Source: an uncultured Planctomycetota bacterium | GTDB lineage: Bacteria > Planctomycetota > Planctomycetia > Pirellulales > UBA1268 | Assembly (NCBI GenBank): GCA_905477565.1 | Contig: CAJQGO010000280.1 | Span: 1 to 9,111, forward strand | Reading direction: 5' to 3' | Length of the DNA: 9,111 bases | Part shown: positions 1 to 7,030 of the stretch, one piece after another | Position numbering within the stretch: the first letter of the stretch is position 1 | How the letters are laid out: the number at the start of each line of letters is the position of its first letter | Made by a program: the position numbers and the translations under genes | Notes under the pieces: generated by a model | Database searches by the model: none | What the model saw: the letters and a program-made list of their open reading frames with translations, nothing else | What the model was told of the DNA's origin: nothing

Positions 1-726
1 GACCTGCGAAAGGGTTAACGCAATATCGCCAGTCCCTGGTGGCATGTCGATAATCAGGTAATCGAGTGGTCCCCAATTCGTATCACGGAGCATTTGAGTG
101 ATGGCACCATGAAGCATTGGGCCTCTCCAGACGACTGCCTCTCCTGGAGGCACAAGAAACCCCATCGACATGACCGGTACGGTTTCGGGATTTAGGCCCG
201 TTGGCAATGCCTGATGAGGTTGCCCTGGGCTGAGTTGTGGCGGAACAATTCGCCCTTCTTGGATTGCGGGACGTCCTTCCAGCCCAACAAGGTGAGGAAC
301 ACTCGGTCCATAGACATCCGCATCAAGAATGCCTACTTTGCTCCCAGCTCTAGCCAAGCCAATCGCAAGTGATACAGCTATTGTGCTTTTGCCGACGCCT
401 CCCTTGCCTGATCCAACTGCAATAACACTTTTTGCTTCAAGGCCGACCTGGCCAATTTTAGTTGGCGGCCTTTCATGAGGCCTGACGGTTATTTGTACAT
501 CAGGAATATTTGGGAAAGCTGTTCTGATCCGCTCTTCAATACGTCCCTGCGTTTGTCGCCAGAGAATTGCAGAATGTGTTGTGAGAGCAACATCGAGCGT
601 AATCTTCTTTTCATCCGCGGTCACATCACCAATCTGTCCCAGATCAGAAAGTAGTCTTCCCGATTCCGGATCAGTCATGTCAGCAAGTGTCTCTCGAATG
701 TTTTCTGAGGTCAGTGCATTGTTCAT
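1..726 (-). CDS. mrp: Mrp/NBP35-family Fe-S cluster carrier P-loop ATPase (3' end outside the window)
   Basis: My translation of the complement gives 242 codons with no stop, running off the left edge; family members are usually about 350 to 370 residues, so roughly the last third is missing. Residues 1-80 look like the MIP18/DUF59 Fe-S assembly domain (TDPESGRLLSDLGQIGDV). Residues 105-115, GSGKGGVGKST, are the deviant Walker A of the Mrp/MinD class with two lysines; GILDADVYGPS (132-142) and DMPPGTGD (227-234) are the switch and Walker B-like motifs that mark Mrp/ApbC/NBP35. The family binds ATP and transfers Fe-S clusters in the cytoplasm. The cluster-binding CxxC lies beyond the edge. The visible part has no cysteine at all, so the Cys-Pro often seen in the MIP18 domain is absent. 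The ATG overlaps the nuoN stop (TGATG) and has a good ribosome site, so it is probably translated with the complex I genes. The mitochondrial relative Ind1/NUBPL assembles complex I; a matching role here is inference. Confidence 0.95.
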   Translation of the reverse strand, partial: MNNALTSENIRETLADMTDPESGRLLSDLGQIGDVTADEKKITLDVALTTHSAILWRQTQGRIEERIRTAFPNIPDVQITVRPHERPPTKIGQVGLEAKSVIAVGSGKGGVGKSTIAVSLAIGLARAGSKVGILDADVYGPSVPHLVGLEGRPAIQEGRIVPPQLSPGQPHQALPTGLNPETVPVMSMGFLVPPGEAVVWRGPMLHGAITQMLRDTNWGPLDYLIIDMPPGTGDIALTLSQV

Positions 727-2513
727 CAAGTACCCTTTTGTATTTCACTAGCAAGCATGGCGTCCTCAGGCGAAATCTGTGTTGTCTGTGGAGGCATCGT
801 TTCTGTTGCGATATTTCCAGAGAAAGTATTGCCGGCACGCAAGGCTGCCGTAAACAGTCCACGTGGTCGGACAGAAATCGAAAGAAGTACAATGAGGCAG
901 ACGACCATGGCCAAGCCTGAAGACAGACCACCGTCTGCCTGAACTCCTTTGTCATTAGACTTGAAGTACATGGCAGTAATTAAGCGAAGGTAGTAAGCAG
1001 CTGCGATAGCAGCATTGAGTACTAAGACAATACTTAAGCCTATAAACCATGCCTTTCGATCACCAAAGGCTGCATCGCCACCACCGATGCTAAGTGAGGA
1101 GGTCACGAGTGACAGCTTTCCCCAAAAACCAGGCAGCGGCGGGATTCCAGCAAGACTTAAGAGGAAGGTTGCCAGGCAAAATGCAGCTACAGGATTCGTT
1201 GTTGATAATCCATTGAGATCATCAACGGTTTCAATCTCCTCAAGTCTTGGCCTTTGGCTGCTTGATGTAGACCATTCAGGCCAACGGTGCCCGAGGTAGA
1301 CAAGTCCACCGAACAACCCAACCGTTGCAAGGAGATATGTTGCCAAATAGAAAAGTGTTGAACCGAGTCCGTCTAGTGTCAGAGCAGTTGCGGTTATCGA
1401 TTCTCCACCAAGTTGGCCTTGTTCAGATGCTGCTGCTGCGGACACTGCTGCCAAGCCAACCAATAAATAACCCGCATGAGCAATAGAGGAACATGCAAAA
1501 AGTCTCCGTAGATTATTTTGGAGCAGTGCCATGCAGTTTCCAACTGTCATGGTGACCGCAGCAACAATAGCAATGAGATGCCATGCCTGGAGAAGTAGTG
1601 TCTCAGCGACCGGACCAACAGCTTGTCCACTTCCCAGTGGGGGAATAGCTAACGCAATTAAGCGAGCAAGCATGACAATGCCTGCTATTTTCGGGAGCGT
1701 CGAAAGTACGGCAGCGTTGCTTGTGCTCGTGCCTTGATAAACATCGGGAGCGTAAAAGTGCATTGGAACGGCAGCCATTCGAAAGGCTGCTCCGGCGAGT
1801 GCCGTACCAAGCATTACCGGTAGAAGTACTGCGGCCATGCTGGCTGTGATGGTACCGACAACGATTGATCCTTCGACTGCGGGCGGCGAGAGATTACCCA
1901 GTGACTGGATCTGGTTTCCAATAGCTAGCAACGATGTCGAACCACCCAGTCCATAGAGACAGGCTACCGAGTATAAGAACAACGCAGACGCGATAAGCGA
2001 TAGGAAAAAATACTTCAAGCTGGCTTCTTGGCCTGCAGCATCCGTTCGTTTGAGAGACAGCAAGATGTACGTCGGTATTGAAACAAGTTCAAGCCCGATA
2101 AAAAGCAGTACGAGGTCATTTGCCAGCCCCACGAGAGAGAGTCCAGCTAAAAGAATTAAAAAAGTACCAGCTTCTTCACCTGTGCCACGTCGCCTGTTTT
2201 GGCTGCTGTCATCTTGAACCGCTGCTTTCCAATAATCCCCAGACTGAATAAGCGCAAGTACCAGTCCCGTGGTGTACGTAAGGAGGCGTATGTAGAACGA
2301 GAATCCATCAATCGTAATTGGGCCTGATGAAATGGTTGCACCGCTGTCAGGCTGACTCCCTGATATCAGAATGGCTATGCCGAGACCAGTGACGGCAACG
2401 AGCCATCCAGCCCGAAGGCCACTAAAGGCAGCGGCAAGATACGCAATGAGTGCTGCTAGAAATAACGTTATTTCTGGTGACAGAAGCAGGAAGGTTTCGA
2501 AAGACGTCGTCAT
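726..2513 (-). CDS. nuoN: NADH-quinone oxidoreductase subunit N, antiporter-like membrane subunit
   Basis: This is one of the three antiporter-like proton-pumping subunits of complex I in the cytoplasmic membrane. At 595 residues it is longer than the usual 480-500. Conserved motifs appear in order: GLELVSIPTYILLS with Glu142, SLKYFF with Lys167, FRMAAVPMHFYAPDVYQG with Arg245, TLPKIAG with Lys275, SSIAHAGY (342-349), and LAGIPPLPGFWGK with Lys466. These match the charged TM5/TM7/TM8/TM12 sites of the Mrp-antiporter fold. Position 245 is Arg where the E. coli protein has the TM7 lysine. Hydrophilic insertions lie at about 98-115 (DDSSQNRRRGTGEE) and 410-440, and a soluble tail follows the last membrane helix (about 532-548). 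The ATG at 2513 overlaps the nuoM stop by one base (TAATG). No strong Shine-Dalgarno precedes it, so coupling to nuoM translation is likely. The last base of the stop is the first base of mrp. Confidence 0.97.
   Translation of the reverse strand: MTTSFETFLLLSPEITLFLAALIAYLAAAFSGLRAGWLVAVTGLGIAILISGSQPDSGATISSGPITIDGFSFYIRLLTYTTGLVLALIQSGDYWKAAVQDDSSQNRRRGTGEEAGTFLILLAGLSLVGLANDLVLLFIGLELVSIPTYILLSLKRTDAAGQEASLKYFFLSLIASALFLYSVACLYGLGGSTSLLAIGNQIQSLGNLSPPAVEGSIVVGTITASMAAVLLPVMLGTALAGAAFRMAAVPMHFYAPDVYQGTSTSNAAVLSTLPKIAGIVMLARLIALAIPPLGSGQAVGPVAETLLLQAWHLIAIVAAVTMTVGNCMALLQNNLRRLFACSSIAHAGYLLVGLAAVSAAAASEQGQLGGESITATALTLDGLGSTLFYLATYLLATVGLFGGLVYLGHRWPEWSTSSSQRPRLEEIETVDDLNGLSTTNPVAAFCLATFLLSLAGIPPLPGFWGKLSLVTSSLSIGGGDAAFGDRKAWFIGLSIVLVLNAAIAAAYYLRLITAMYFKSNDKGVQADGGLSSGLAMVVCLIVLLSISVRPRGLFTAALRAGNTFSGNIATETMPPQTTQISPEDAMLASEIQKGT
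733..737 (-). promoter_or_regulatory. Shine-Dalgarno site of mrp
   Basis: AAGGG on the minus strand lies six bases before the mrp ATG at 726-724, inside the last codons of nuoN. It supports this start and suggests that ribosomes can load directly for mrp as well as re-initiate from the overlapping nuoN stop. Confidence 0.7.
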
Positions 2514-4243
2514 TATTGCTTTACTGGAATTGGTTTTTGAAAAGGTGGATATGTCTTAAGCTGATCTTGTTCAGAACCACTCGTCTTGTTGTGCGTGATT
2601 ATTTCTGTGCCCGTTTGGTGGCCCTCGGTGGGTTGCATTTGTTGGTCGAAAGCATTGCTTGCTGCAAGAGTCATTGCACGAACAGATTGCGAAGAAGGAG
2701 AGAGGAACGTTGCCGGTGTTATACCTATCCAGAGCACAAACACAGTGAGCGGTGCGAGTGCCGCTATCTCATGCCACCGTAAGTCAAGAGATTCCAGATT
2801 TTCATTGTTGAGATGCGAAGGAGGTAATCGGGAAGTTCCAAAGAACACGCGTTCGACTGCCCAGAGCATGTACCAGGCTCCAAGCACAACGCCAACAACT
2901 CCCATGAGCGAAAGAATCAAATAACTTTGCTGTAGTTCTGTAGAAACACCCGTCCACGCTCTTTGGAAAGATCCAGCAAGAATCATAAATTCCCCAACAA
3001 AACCGTTCAGTCCTGGAAGACCGATGCTCGAGAAGGTGAATACCATGAAAATTGCAGTGAGCCACGGTGCTTTTTTAGCGACACCCCCAAGGCTCTGAAT
3101 GGAACGTGTATGAAAGCGTTCGTAAAGCATTCCAACCAATGCAAAGAGGCCGGCGGAGGATAGACCGTGATTGATTAGCTGAAGATTTGCGCCCTCAATC
3201 GCAACGGGTTCCAAGGCAAACAAGCCCATGACAACGTACCCCATGTGACTCACTGAAGAATACGCTATGAGTCGTTTTAAATCCTGCTGGACAAGAGCAA
3301 CTAATGCCCCGTAAACAATCCCAATGGCGCCAAGCGCAAAGAGCCACGGTGCTGCGACCGCAGTTGCTTCAGGGAGCATTGGCATCGAGAATCGGAGGAA
3401 ACCGTAGATGCCAATTTTTAGTAAGACACCAGCTAGATCTACGCTACCACCGGTTGGCGCCTCGACATGAGCAAGAGGAAGCCAGGTATGAAAAGGAAAG
3501 ATTGGAACCTTTACCGCAAACCCAATGAGAAGTGCAAGAAAAACAACCCATTGAAGATAGCCACCGTTTGCATCCATGGGGAGTGGGTGCGCACTGAGGC
3601 CAGCAGTCAGTGCTTCGATATCAAACGTGACGCTGCCAGTGTGGGTAGCATTCCACAACACAATGGTTATAAGACCAAGAAATGCAAGAACACTTCCTGC
3701 AAGGGTGTAAATGAAAAATGTGATTGCCGCTTTTCGTCGTTCGTCATGGCCCCATATACCAATGAGAAAAAAGAGTGGTACGAGAGTGAATTCAAAGAAG
3801 ACATAAAACAAAATAATGTCACGGGCTACAAAAACCCCGAGCATGGCCGCTTCAAGAAGCAAGAGGAGCATGTAGAAGCCCACAGCTCGCTCACGTATAG
3901 CTTCCCAGCTCACAAAAATTGCAGTCACAGAAAGCAGTGCTGACAACCCAAAAAGCCAAAGTGACAGGCCATCAAGACCGATTGATAGACGAATGTCAAA
4001 CATTCCTCCCGTAAGCCACGGGACTGATAGCACTGCAAATACTTGATTACTCGTAGCCTCAGTGCTCGTGAGATATCGCAGAATAAGCCATCCTGCAGCA
4101 ATCAGCGTCAAAACCGCAGTCGTTGCTGCACTTTGGCGAACCGCCTGGAGGCCACGGCTTGAGACAAGCCAGACGATGCCCGCACCTACGAGAGGCATGA
4201 GAATGACCAGTAGCAGATGTGTTGATGGGGAGAGCAAGTTCAT
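2513..4243 (-). CDS. nuoM: NADH-quinone oxidoreductase subunit M, antiporter-like membrane subunit
   Basis: This proton-translocating membrane subunit of complex I has 576 residues against about 500 in common homologues. Key sites are present: Glu151 in FYVFFEFTLVPLFFLIG (TM5 Glu), Lys245 in GFAVKVPIFPFHTWLP (TM7 Lys), Lys276 in LAGVLLKIGIYGFLRF (TM8), DLKRLIAYSSVSHMGY (321-336) and Glu418 in GLPGLNGFVGEF (TM12, where NuoM has Glu and not Lys). The family motif WLPDAH reads WLPLAH (254-259), followed by VEAPTGGSVDLAGV. Many membrane helices fill residues 8-515. After the last one, residues about 520-576 form a polar tail rich in Gln, Thr and Lys that accounts for most of the extra length. The ATG at 4243 is preceded by AT-rich sequence with no Shine-Dalgarno. 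The N-terminus, with a first helix at about 8-28, is as expected for the family, and I see no better start. The stop overlaps the nuoN start. Confidence 0.97.
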   Translation of the reverse strand: MNLLSPSTHLLLVILMPLVGAGIVWLVSSRGLQAVRQSAATTAVLTLIAAGWLILRYLTSTEATSNQVFAVLSVPWLTGGMFDIRLSIGLDGLSLWLFGLSALLSVTAIFVSWEAIRERAVGFYMLLLLLEAAMLGVFVARDIILFYVFFEFTLVPLFFLIGIWGHDERRKAAITFFIYTLAGSVLAFLGLITIVLWNATHTGSVTFDIEALTAGLSAHPLPMDANGGYLQWVVFLALLIGFAVKVPIFPFHTWLPLAHVEAPTGGSVDLAGVLLKIGIYGFLRFSMPMLPEATAVAAPWLFALGAIGIVYGALVALVQQDLKRLIAYSSVSHMGYVVMGLFALEPVAIEGANLQLINHGLSSAGLFALVGMLYERFHTRSIQSLGGVAKKAPWLTAIFMVFTFSSIGLPGLNGFVGEFMILAGSFQRAWTGVSTELQQSYLILSLMGVVGVVLGAWYMLWAVERVFFGTSRLPPSHLNNENLESLDLRWHEIAALAPLTVFVLWIGITPATFLSPSSQSVRAMTLAASNAFDQQMQPTEGHQTGTEIITHNKTSGSEQDQLKTYPPFQKPIPVKQ

Positions 4244-4297
4244 GAAGTTGTCAAAATGAAAGAAAAGATAATGAGTCCTGGAAAGGCTAGACGAGAT
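4244..4297 (-). other. nuoL-nuoM intergenic gap, no recognisable site
   Basis: These 54 bases form the longest non-coding stretch in the window. Read on the minus strand they are pyrimidine- and AT-rich before the nuoM ATG and hold no GGAG-like motif within 15 bases of it. I see no clear hairpin with a T-run and no convincing -35/-10 pair, so neither a terminator nor a promoter is called. Confidence 0.6.
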
Positions 4298-6535
4298 TCA
4301 AAGTCGCCAAGCAAGAAAGACAATAATTGCCAAGACACCAATGACACCGGCTAGGGCATATCGTTGGAGTACCCCAGACTGTAGCCGACGGACAACGCTA
4401 CCGAGGGCTAATGGAAGATGAGCAAAAAATCGTACAGAACGGTCAATAAATGATCTGTCAAAAATTGCGGCTAGAAAAGCAACAGCTTCAATCGGCTTTA
4501 CAATAACAGCAGCATAAAGTTGATCAATAAACATTCGATTTTCTAAGAATGGTCGTATAGGTCCCAGCCAACGTTCGAGCTGAGGTCCATCGCTGCGACG
4601 TCCAAGATGGCCGACAGCTGCTATGACAATGCCAAGAGCTGCAGCGAGTGTGCCTTGAATCGCAAGATCCCAGTGAAAAACAGAAGCAGTAGCAGTCTCA
4701 ACAATTGAGGGTGCTGTAAATGAAGGAGTTGCAGCAAGAAAATGAGCAAGGCCTTCGGTCGTAAATAAGACGAAACCAATCAGAGTGGCTGGGATAGCCA
4801 GAATCAGGAGCGGTGTCGTCATGACTGAAGGTGATTCATGTGCATGGTCACCGGCTTCATCAGGTATACGAAGCGGACCAGTAAAGGTCATGAAAACAGC
4901 CCGGAAGGTATAAAATGCCGTGAGACCGGCTGTGACAAGAGCCATCCAGAAGAGTGTTTTCCAGACAGCAGGTTGATTAAGTGCATCAAGTCCAACCAAG
5001 GCAGATGCCTTTTTGCTATTTGAGTGATCGTTATCGCCAGATACTCCCCGGTACCCAACATCATGCATTGCGCCACTACGAGACCGCGTTGATGGAAGAT
5101 CAGGAATCAAGGCATGGTGCTCATTTTCAGCGCTGTGATGAACATCTGGCCAACCCTTCGAGTGCAGGGAAGCAAGTATTTCATCTTTGCTAAAAAAACC
5201 AGCAAAAGGAGCAATTCCTGCTAACGCAAGACTCCCAATCAGAAAGGTTGTGGCTGTTATTGGCATGAGTTTTCGGAGTCCGCCGAATCGACGCATATCA
5301 ATCACACCACCCATCGAGTGCATAACAGATCCGGCACCAAGAAATAAAAGTGCTTTAAAGAATGCGTGGGTAAGAAGATGGAAAATTGCTGCAGTGAATC
5401 CGAGCAGTGTTCCAGTACCAAGACATGCAAACATGTAGCCAAGTTGGCTGATTGTTGAGTAAGCAAGTACCCGCTTGAGATCGTTCTGAACAGTTCCAAT
5501 CAGTGCCGCAACAAGTGCAGTCGTTGTTCCGATAATTGAGACAGTCACCAATGCGCCAGGGCATGCCATGAAAAGGGGTGCACTGCGAGCAACGAGATAA
5601 ACCCCCGCTGTTACCATGGTTGCAGCATGAATGAGGGCACTCGCAGGAGTAGGCCCCTCCATGGCATCTGGCAACCATACATGGAGGGGAAGTTGAGCAC
5701 TCTTTCCGCAGGCTGCAAGTAACAGAAGAAGGCAAATTGCCGTGCCGACGATACCCCCAACGTAACCGCTTACATCGGCAAGCCGAGTCTGCCCCAGAAT
5801 GCCTGGCAGAATCGTTCCGTCAGGAGAAAAAGTGTCATGAAAATCGAGGGTTCCGTAGGTAAGCCAGAGCAGGAAAACACCTACGGCAAGACCGAAGTCT
5901 CCTATCCGATTCACAAGAAACGCTTTTTTAGCAGCCTTTGCCGCTTCCGGTTTTTGAAACCAGAAGCCAATGAGCAGGTAACTACACGCGCCGACAGCCT
6001 CCCAGAACACATAGACCAAAAGGAAATTACTCGCTGCCACGAGCATTGACATTGAAAAAACAAACATGGCCACGAGCGCGAAGAATCGTGGGTACCCAGG
6101 ATCGTCATGCATGTACCCTATTGAGTAGATGGCAACCAGAAGTCCAACACTCGTAATAATTACAAGCATTGTTGCTGTAAGCGGATCGAGTCGCAAGGCA
6201 ATCGAAATTGAAAATGGTCGAGCGCTATAAGCATCTTCACCAACTGCCGTTCCTGGAACTGCAGCGTGTGAGTCACTGGCAGGGGCATAAGCATCCTCTA
6301 CAGTTGCCCATTGCCAGAGGGGGGCCACCACATCAATAGGTCGCGGTGTTTCTGCATTTCCTCGGCTGCGGGCAGTGACTACAAGAAGAGATAATGCAAC
6401 AACCGCTGCTGCTGCTATACCAACAACAGCCGGCAGATGTGCTCGGGCACCAAGTCTCCGCCCACCAATAACGGTGGCAATAGCTGCGAGAAGGGGCAGT
6501 AATGGAACGAGTACAAGAAGAAAAGACGGAGTCAT
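4298..6535 (-). CDS. nuoL: NADH-quinone oxidoreductase subunit L, distal antiporter-like membrane subunit
   Basis: This is the distal proton pump of complex I, carrying the long lateral helix. It has 745 residues against about 610-650 usually. Conserved sites: Glu179 in VYVFWEAVGACSYLLIGFW (TM5), Asp213 in VNRIGDFG, Lys278 in GKSAQLPLHVWLPDAMEGPT (TM7), His303 in ALIHAATMVTAGVYL, DLKRVLAYSTISQLGY (352-367), Lys394 in THAFFKALLFL and Lys450 in GFFSKDEIL (TM12). The C-terminus, about 635-745, fits the amphipathic lateral helix plus a final membrane anchor (YALAGVIGVLAIIVFLAW). Two insertions explain the extra length: about 20 residues near 77-105 that repeat an EDAY motif, and about 60 residues at 460-520 that are polar and His-rich. 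The ATG at 6535 begins a typical N-terminus (VLVPLLPLLAAI) but has no Shine-Dalgarno. It follows nuoK by 30 bases and precedes nuoM by 54. Confidence 0.97.
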   Translation of the reverse strand: MTPSFLLVLVPLLPLLAAIATVIGGRRLGARAHLPAVVGIAAAAVVALSLLVVTARSRGNAETPRPIDVVAPLWQWATVEDAYAPASDSHAAVPGTAVGEDAYSARPFSISIALRLDPLTATMLVIITSVGLLVAIYSIGYMHDDPGYPRFFALVAMFVFSMSMLVAASNFLLVYVFWEAVGACSYLLIGFWFQKPEAAKAAKKAFLVNRIGDFGLAVGVFLLWLTYGTLDFHDTFSPDGTILPGILGQTRLADVSGYVGGIVGTAICLLLLLAACGKSAQLPLHVWLPDAMEGPTPASALIHAATMVTAGVYLVARSAPLFMACPGALVTVSIIGTTTALVAALIGTVQNDLKRVLAYSTISQLGYMFACLGTGTLLGFTAAIFHLLTHAFFKALLFLGAGSVMHSMGGVIDMRRFGGLRKLMPITATTFLIGSLALAGIAPFAGFFSKDEILASLHSKGWPDVHHSAENEHHALIPDLPSTRSRSGAMHDVGYRGVSGDNDHSNSKKASALVGLDALNQPAVWKTLFWMALVTAGLTAFYTFRAVFMTFTGPLRIPDEAGDHAHESPSVMTTPLLILAIPATLIGFVLFTTEGLAHFLAATPSFTAPSIVETATASVFHWDLAIQGTLAAALGIVIAAVGHLGRRSDGPQLERWLGPIRPFLENRMFIDQLYAAVIVKPIEAVAFLAAIFDRSFIDRSVRFFAHLPLALGSVVRRLQSGVLQRYALAGVIGVLAIIVFLAWRL
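6227..6308 (-). repeat. Imperfect internal duplication in nuoL
   Basis: Two copies of a roughly 22-base segment begin 60 bases apart at 6227 and 6287 on the plus strand. Both open with ATAAGCATC and end in TGCC, with several changes between. In the protein they encode VEDAYAPA (79-86) and GEDAYSAR (99-106), in the loop between the second and third membrane helices. Because 60 is a multiple of three, the frame is kept. The canonical protein has one short W-x-x-VGDF segment here, so a small in-frame tandem duplication followed by drift is a reasonable reading. Confidence 0.5.
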
Positions 6536-6565
6536 ATCGACAAATTTGTAGGAGAATAATAGATA
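6536..6565 (-). other. nuoK-nuoL gap with a 10-base palindrome
   Basis: These 30 AT-rich bases separate the nuoK stop from the nuoL ATG. No purine-rich Shine-Dalgarno is present on the coding strand; the only GGAG lies on the opposite strand. The perfect palindrome ACAAATTTGT at 6540-6549 sits four bases before the ATG. In so short and AT-rich a stretch it may be chance. Confidence 0.45.
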
Positions 6566-7030
6566 TCAAACATGTTCACGTTGCATCCCGGCTTGCTCAT
6601 CAGTATCTGGTGATCGGCCCGCTGGGGTGAGGCGTGGAAAACTAGGCATTGAAGTATCAAGTGATGGGATTTCATGGTCGATGCTACGGTCAAGTGTGGT
6701 TTCTCGAAGAGACTGCCATGCAGAAGAATCAAGGCGGCCAGTTCGAGTGAATGCCTGCAGAACAAAGACAAGAGCAATGGCAGCTTCACATGCGGCTACT
6801 GACAGAACAAAGATGACTAGAACATGACCGCCGAAGTCGCCGTGATAGCGACTCCACGCAACAAGGCTAACTGAAATACCCTGAAGCATTAACTCAGCAC
6901 AAAGAAACATGACAATCAGGTTTCGCCGTGAAAGAATACCGACAAGGCCAAGGCTAAAGAGAATTGCTCCAACAACCAATCCATTTTGGAGGAGTGCAAG
7001 CGAAGTGCCAAGCAATAGAAGTGTTGTCAT
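6566..7030 (-). CDS. nuoK: NADH-quinone oxidoreductase subunit K with a C-terminal extension
   Basis: This small membrane subunit of complex I (Nad4L homologue) joins the quinone module to the antiporter-like subunits. Three membrane helices are clear at about 15-33, 38-60 and 68-94. The two membrane glutamates essential for pumping are present: Glu46 in IVMFLCAELMLQG and Glu82 in SVAACEAAIALVFVL, corresponding to E. coli Glu36 and Glu72. SRRNLIVM (34-41) is also typical. The protein has 154 residues where about 100 is normal; residues 97-154 form a polar, Ser/Thr/Asp/Arg-rich tail of no family I recognise. The N-terminus is also some ten residues longer than in E. coli. The ATG overlaps the nuoJ stop by four bases (ATGA) and has a good Shine-Dalgarno, so I keep this start. 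Both features favour coupled translation with nuoJ. Confidence 0.96.
   Translation of the reverse strand: MTTLLLLGTSLALLQNGLVVGAILFSLGLVGILSRRNLIVMFLCAELMLQGISVSLVAWSRYHGDFGGHVLVIFVLSVAACEAAIALVFVLQAFTRTGRLDSSAWQSLRETTLDRSIDHEIPSLDTSMPSFPRLTPAGRSPDTDEQAGMQREHV

Noticed and set aside
680..955. Overlapping small open frames on both strands around the nuoN-mrp junction
   Set aside because: They sit in alternative frames of nuoN and mrp, whose conserved motifs and overlapping stop/start explain the sequence fully.
3467..3943. A 158-codon plus-strand open frame, rich in Lys, opposite nuoM
   Set aside because: It lies wholly antisense to the well-supported nuoM. Its composition reflects the reverse complement of a membrane protein gene, and I recognise no domain or ribosome site.
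4244..4297. A possible promoter or terminator between nuoL and nuoM
   Set aside because: I found no hairpin with a T-run and no credible -35/-10 pair, and the genes encode adjacent subunits of one complex, so read-through is expected.
4950..5170. A possible frameshift or inserted element inside nuoL
   Set aside because: The reading frame continues without interruption through the insertion, the flanking motifs are intact, and no inverted or direct repeats typical of a mobile element flank it.
5355..5735. A 126-codon minus-strand frame with many Cys and His
   Set aside because: It is an out-of-frame shadow of nuoL over its most conserved motifs (DLKRVLAYS and LIHAATMVTAG). The Cys/His pattern arises from shifted Ala/Leu codons.
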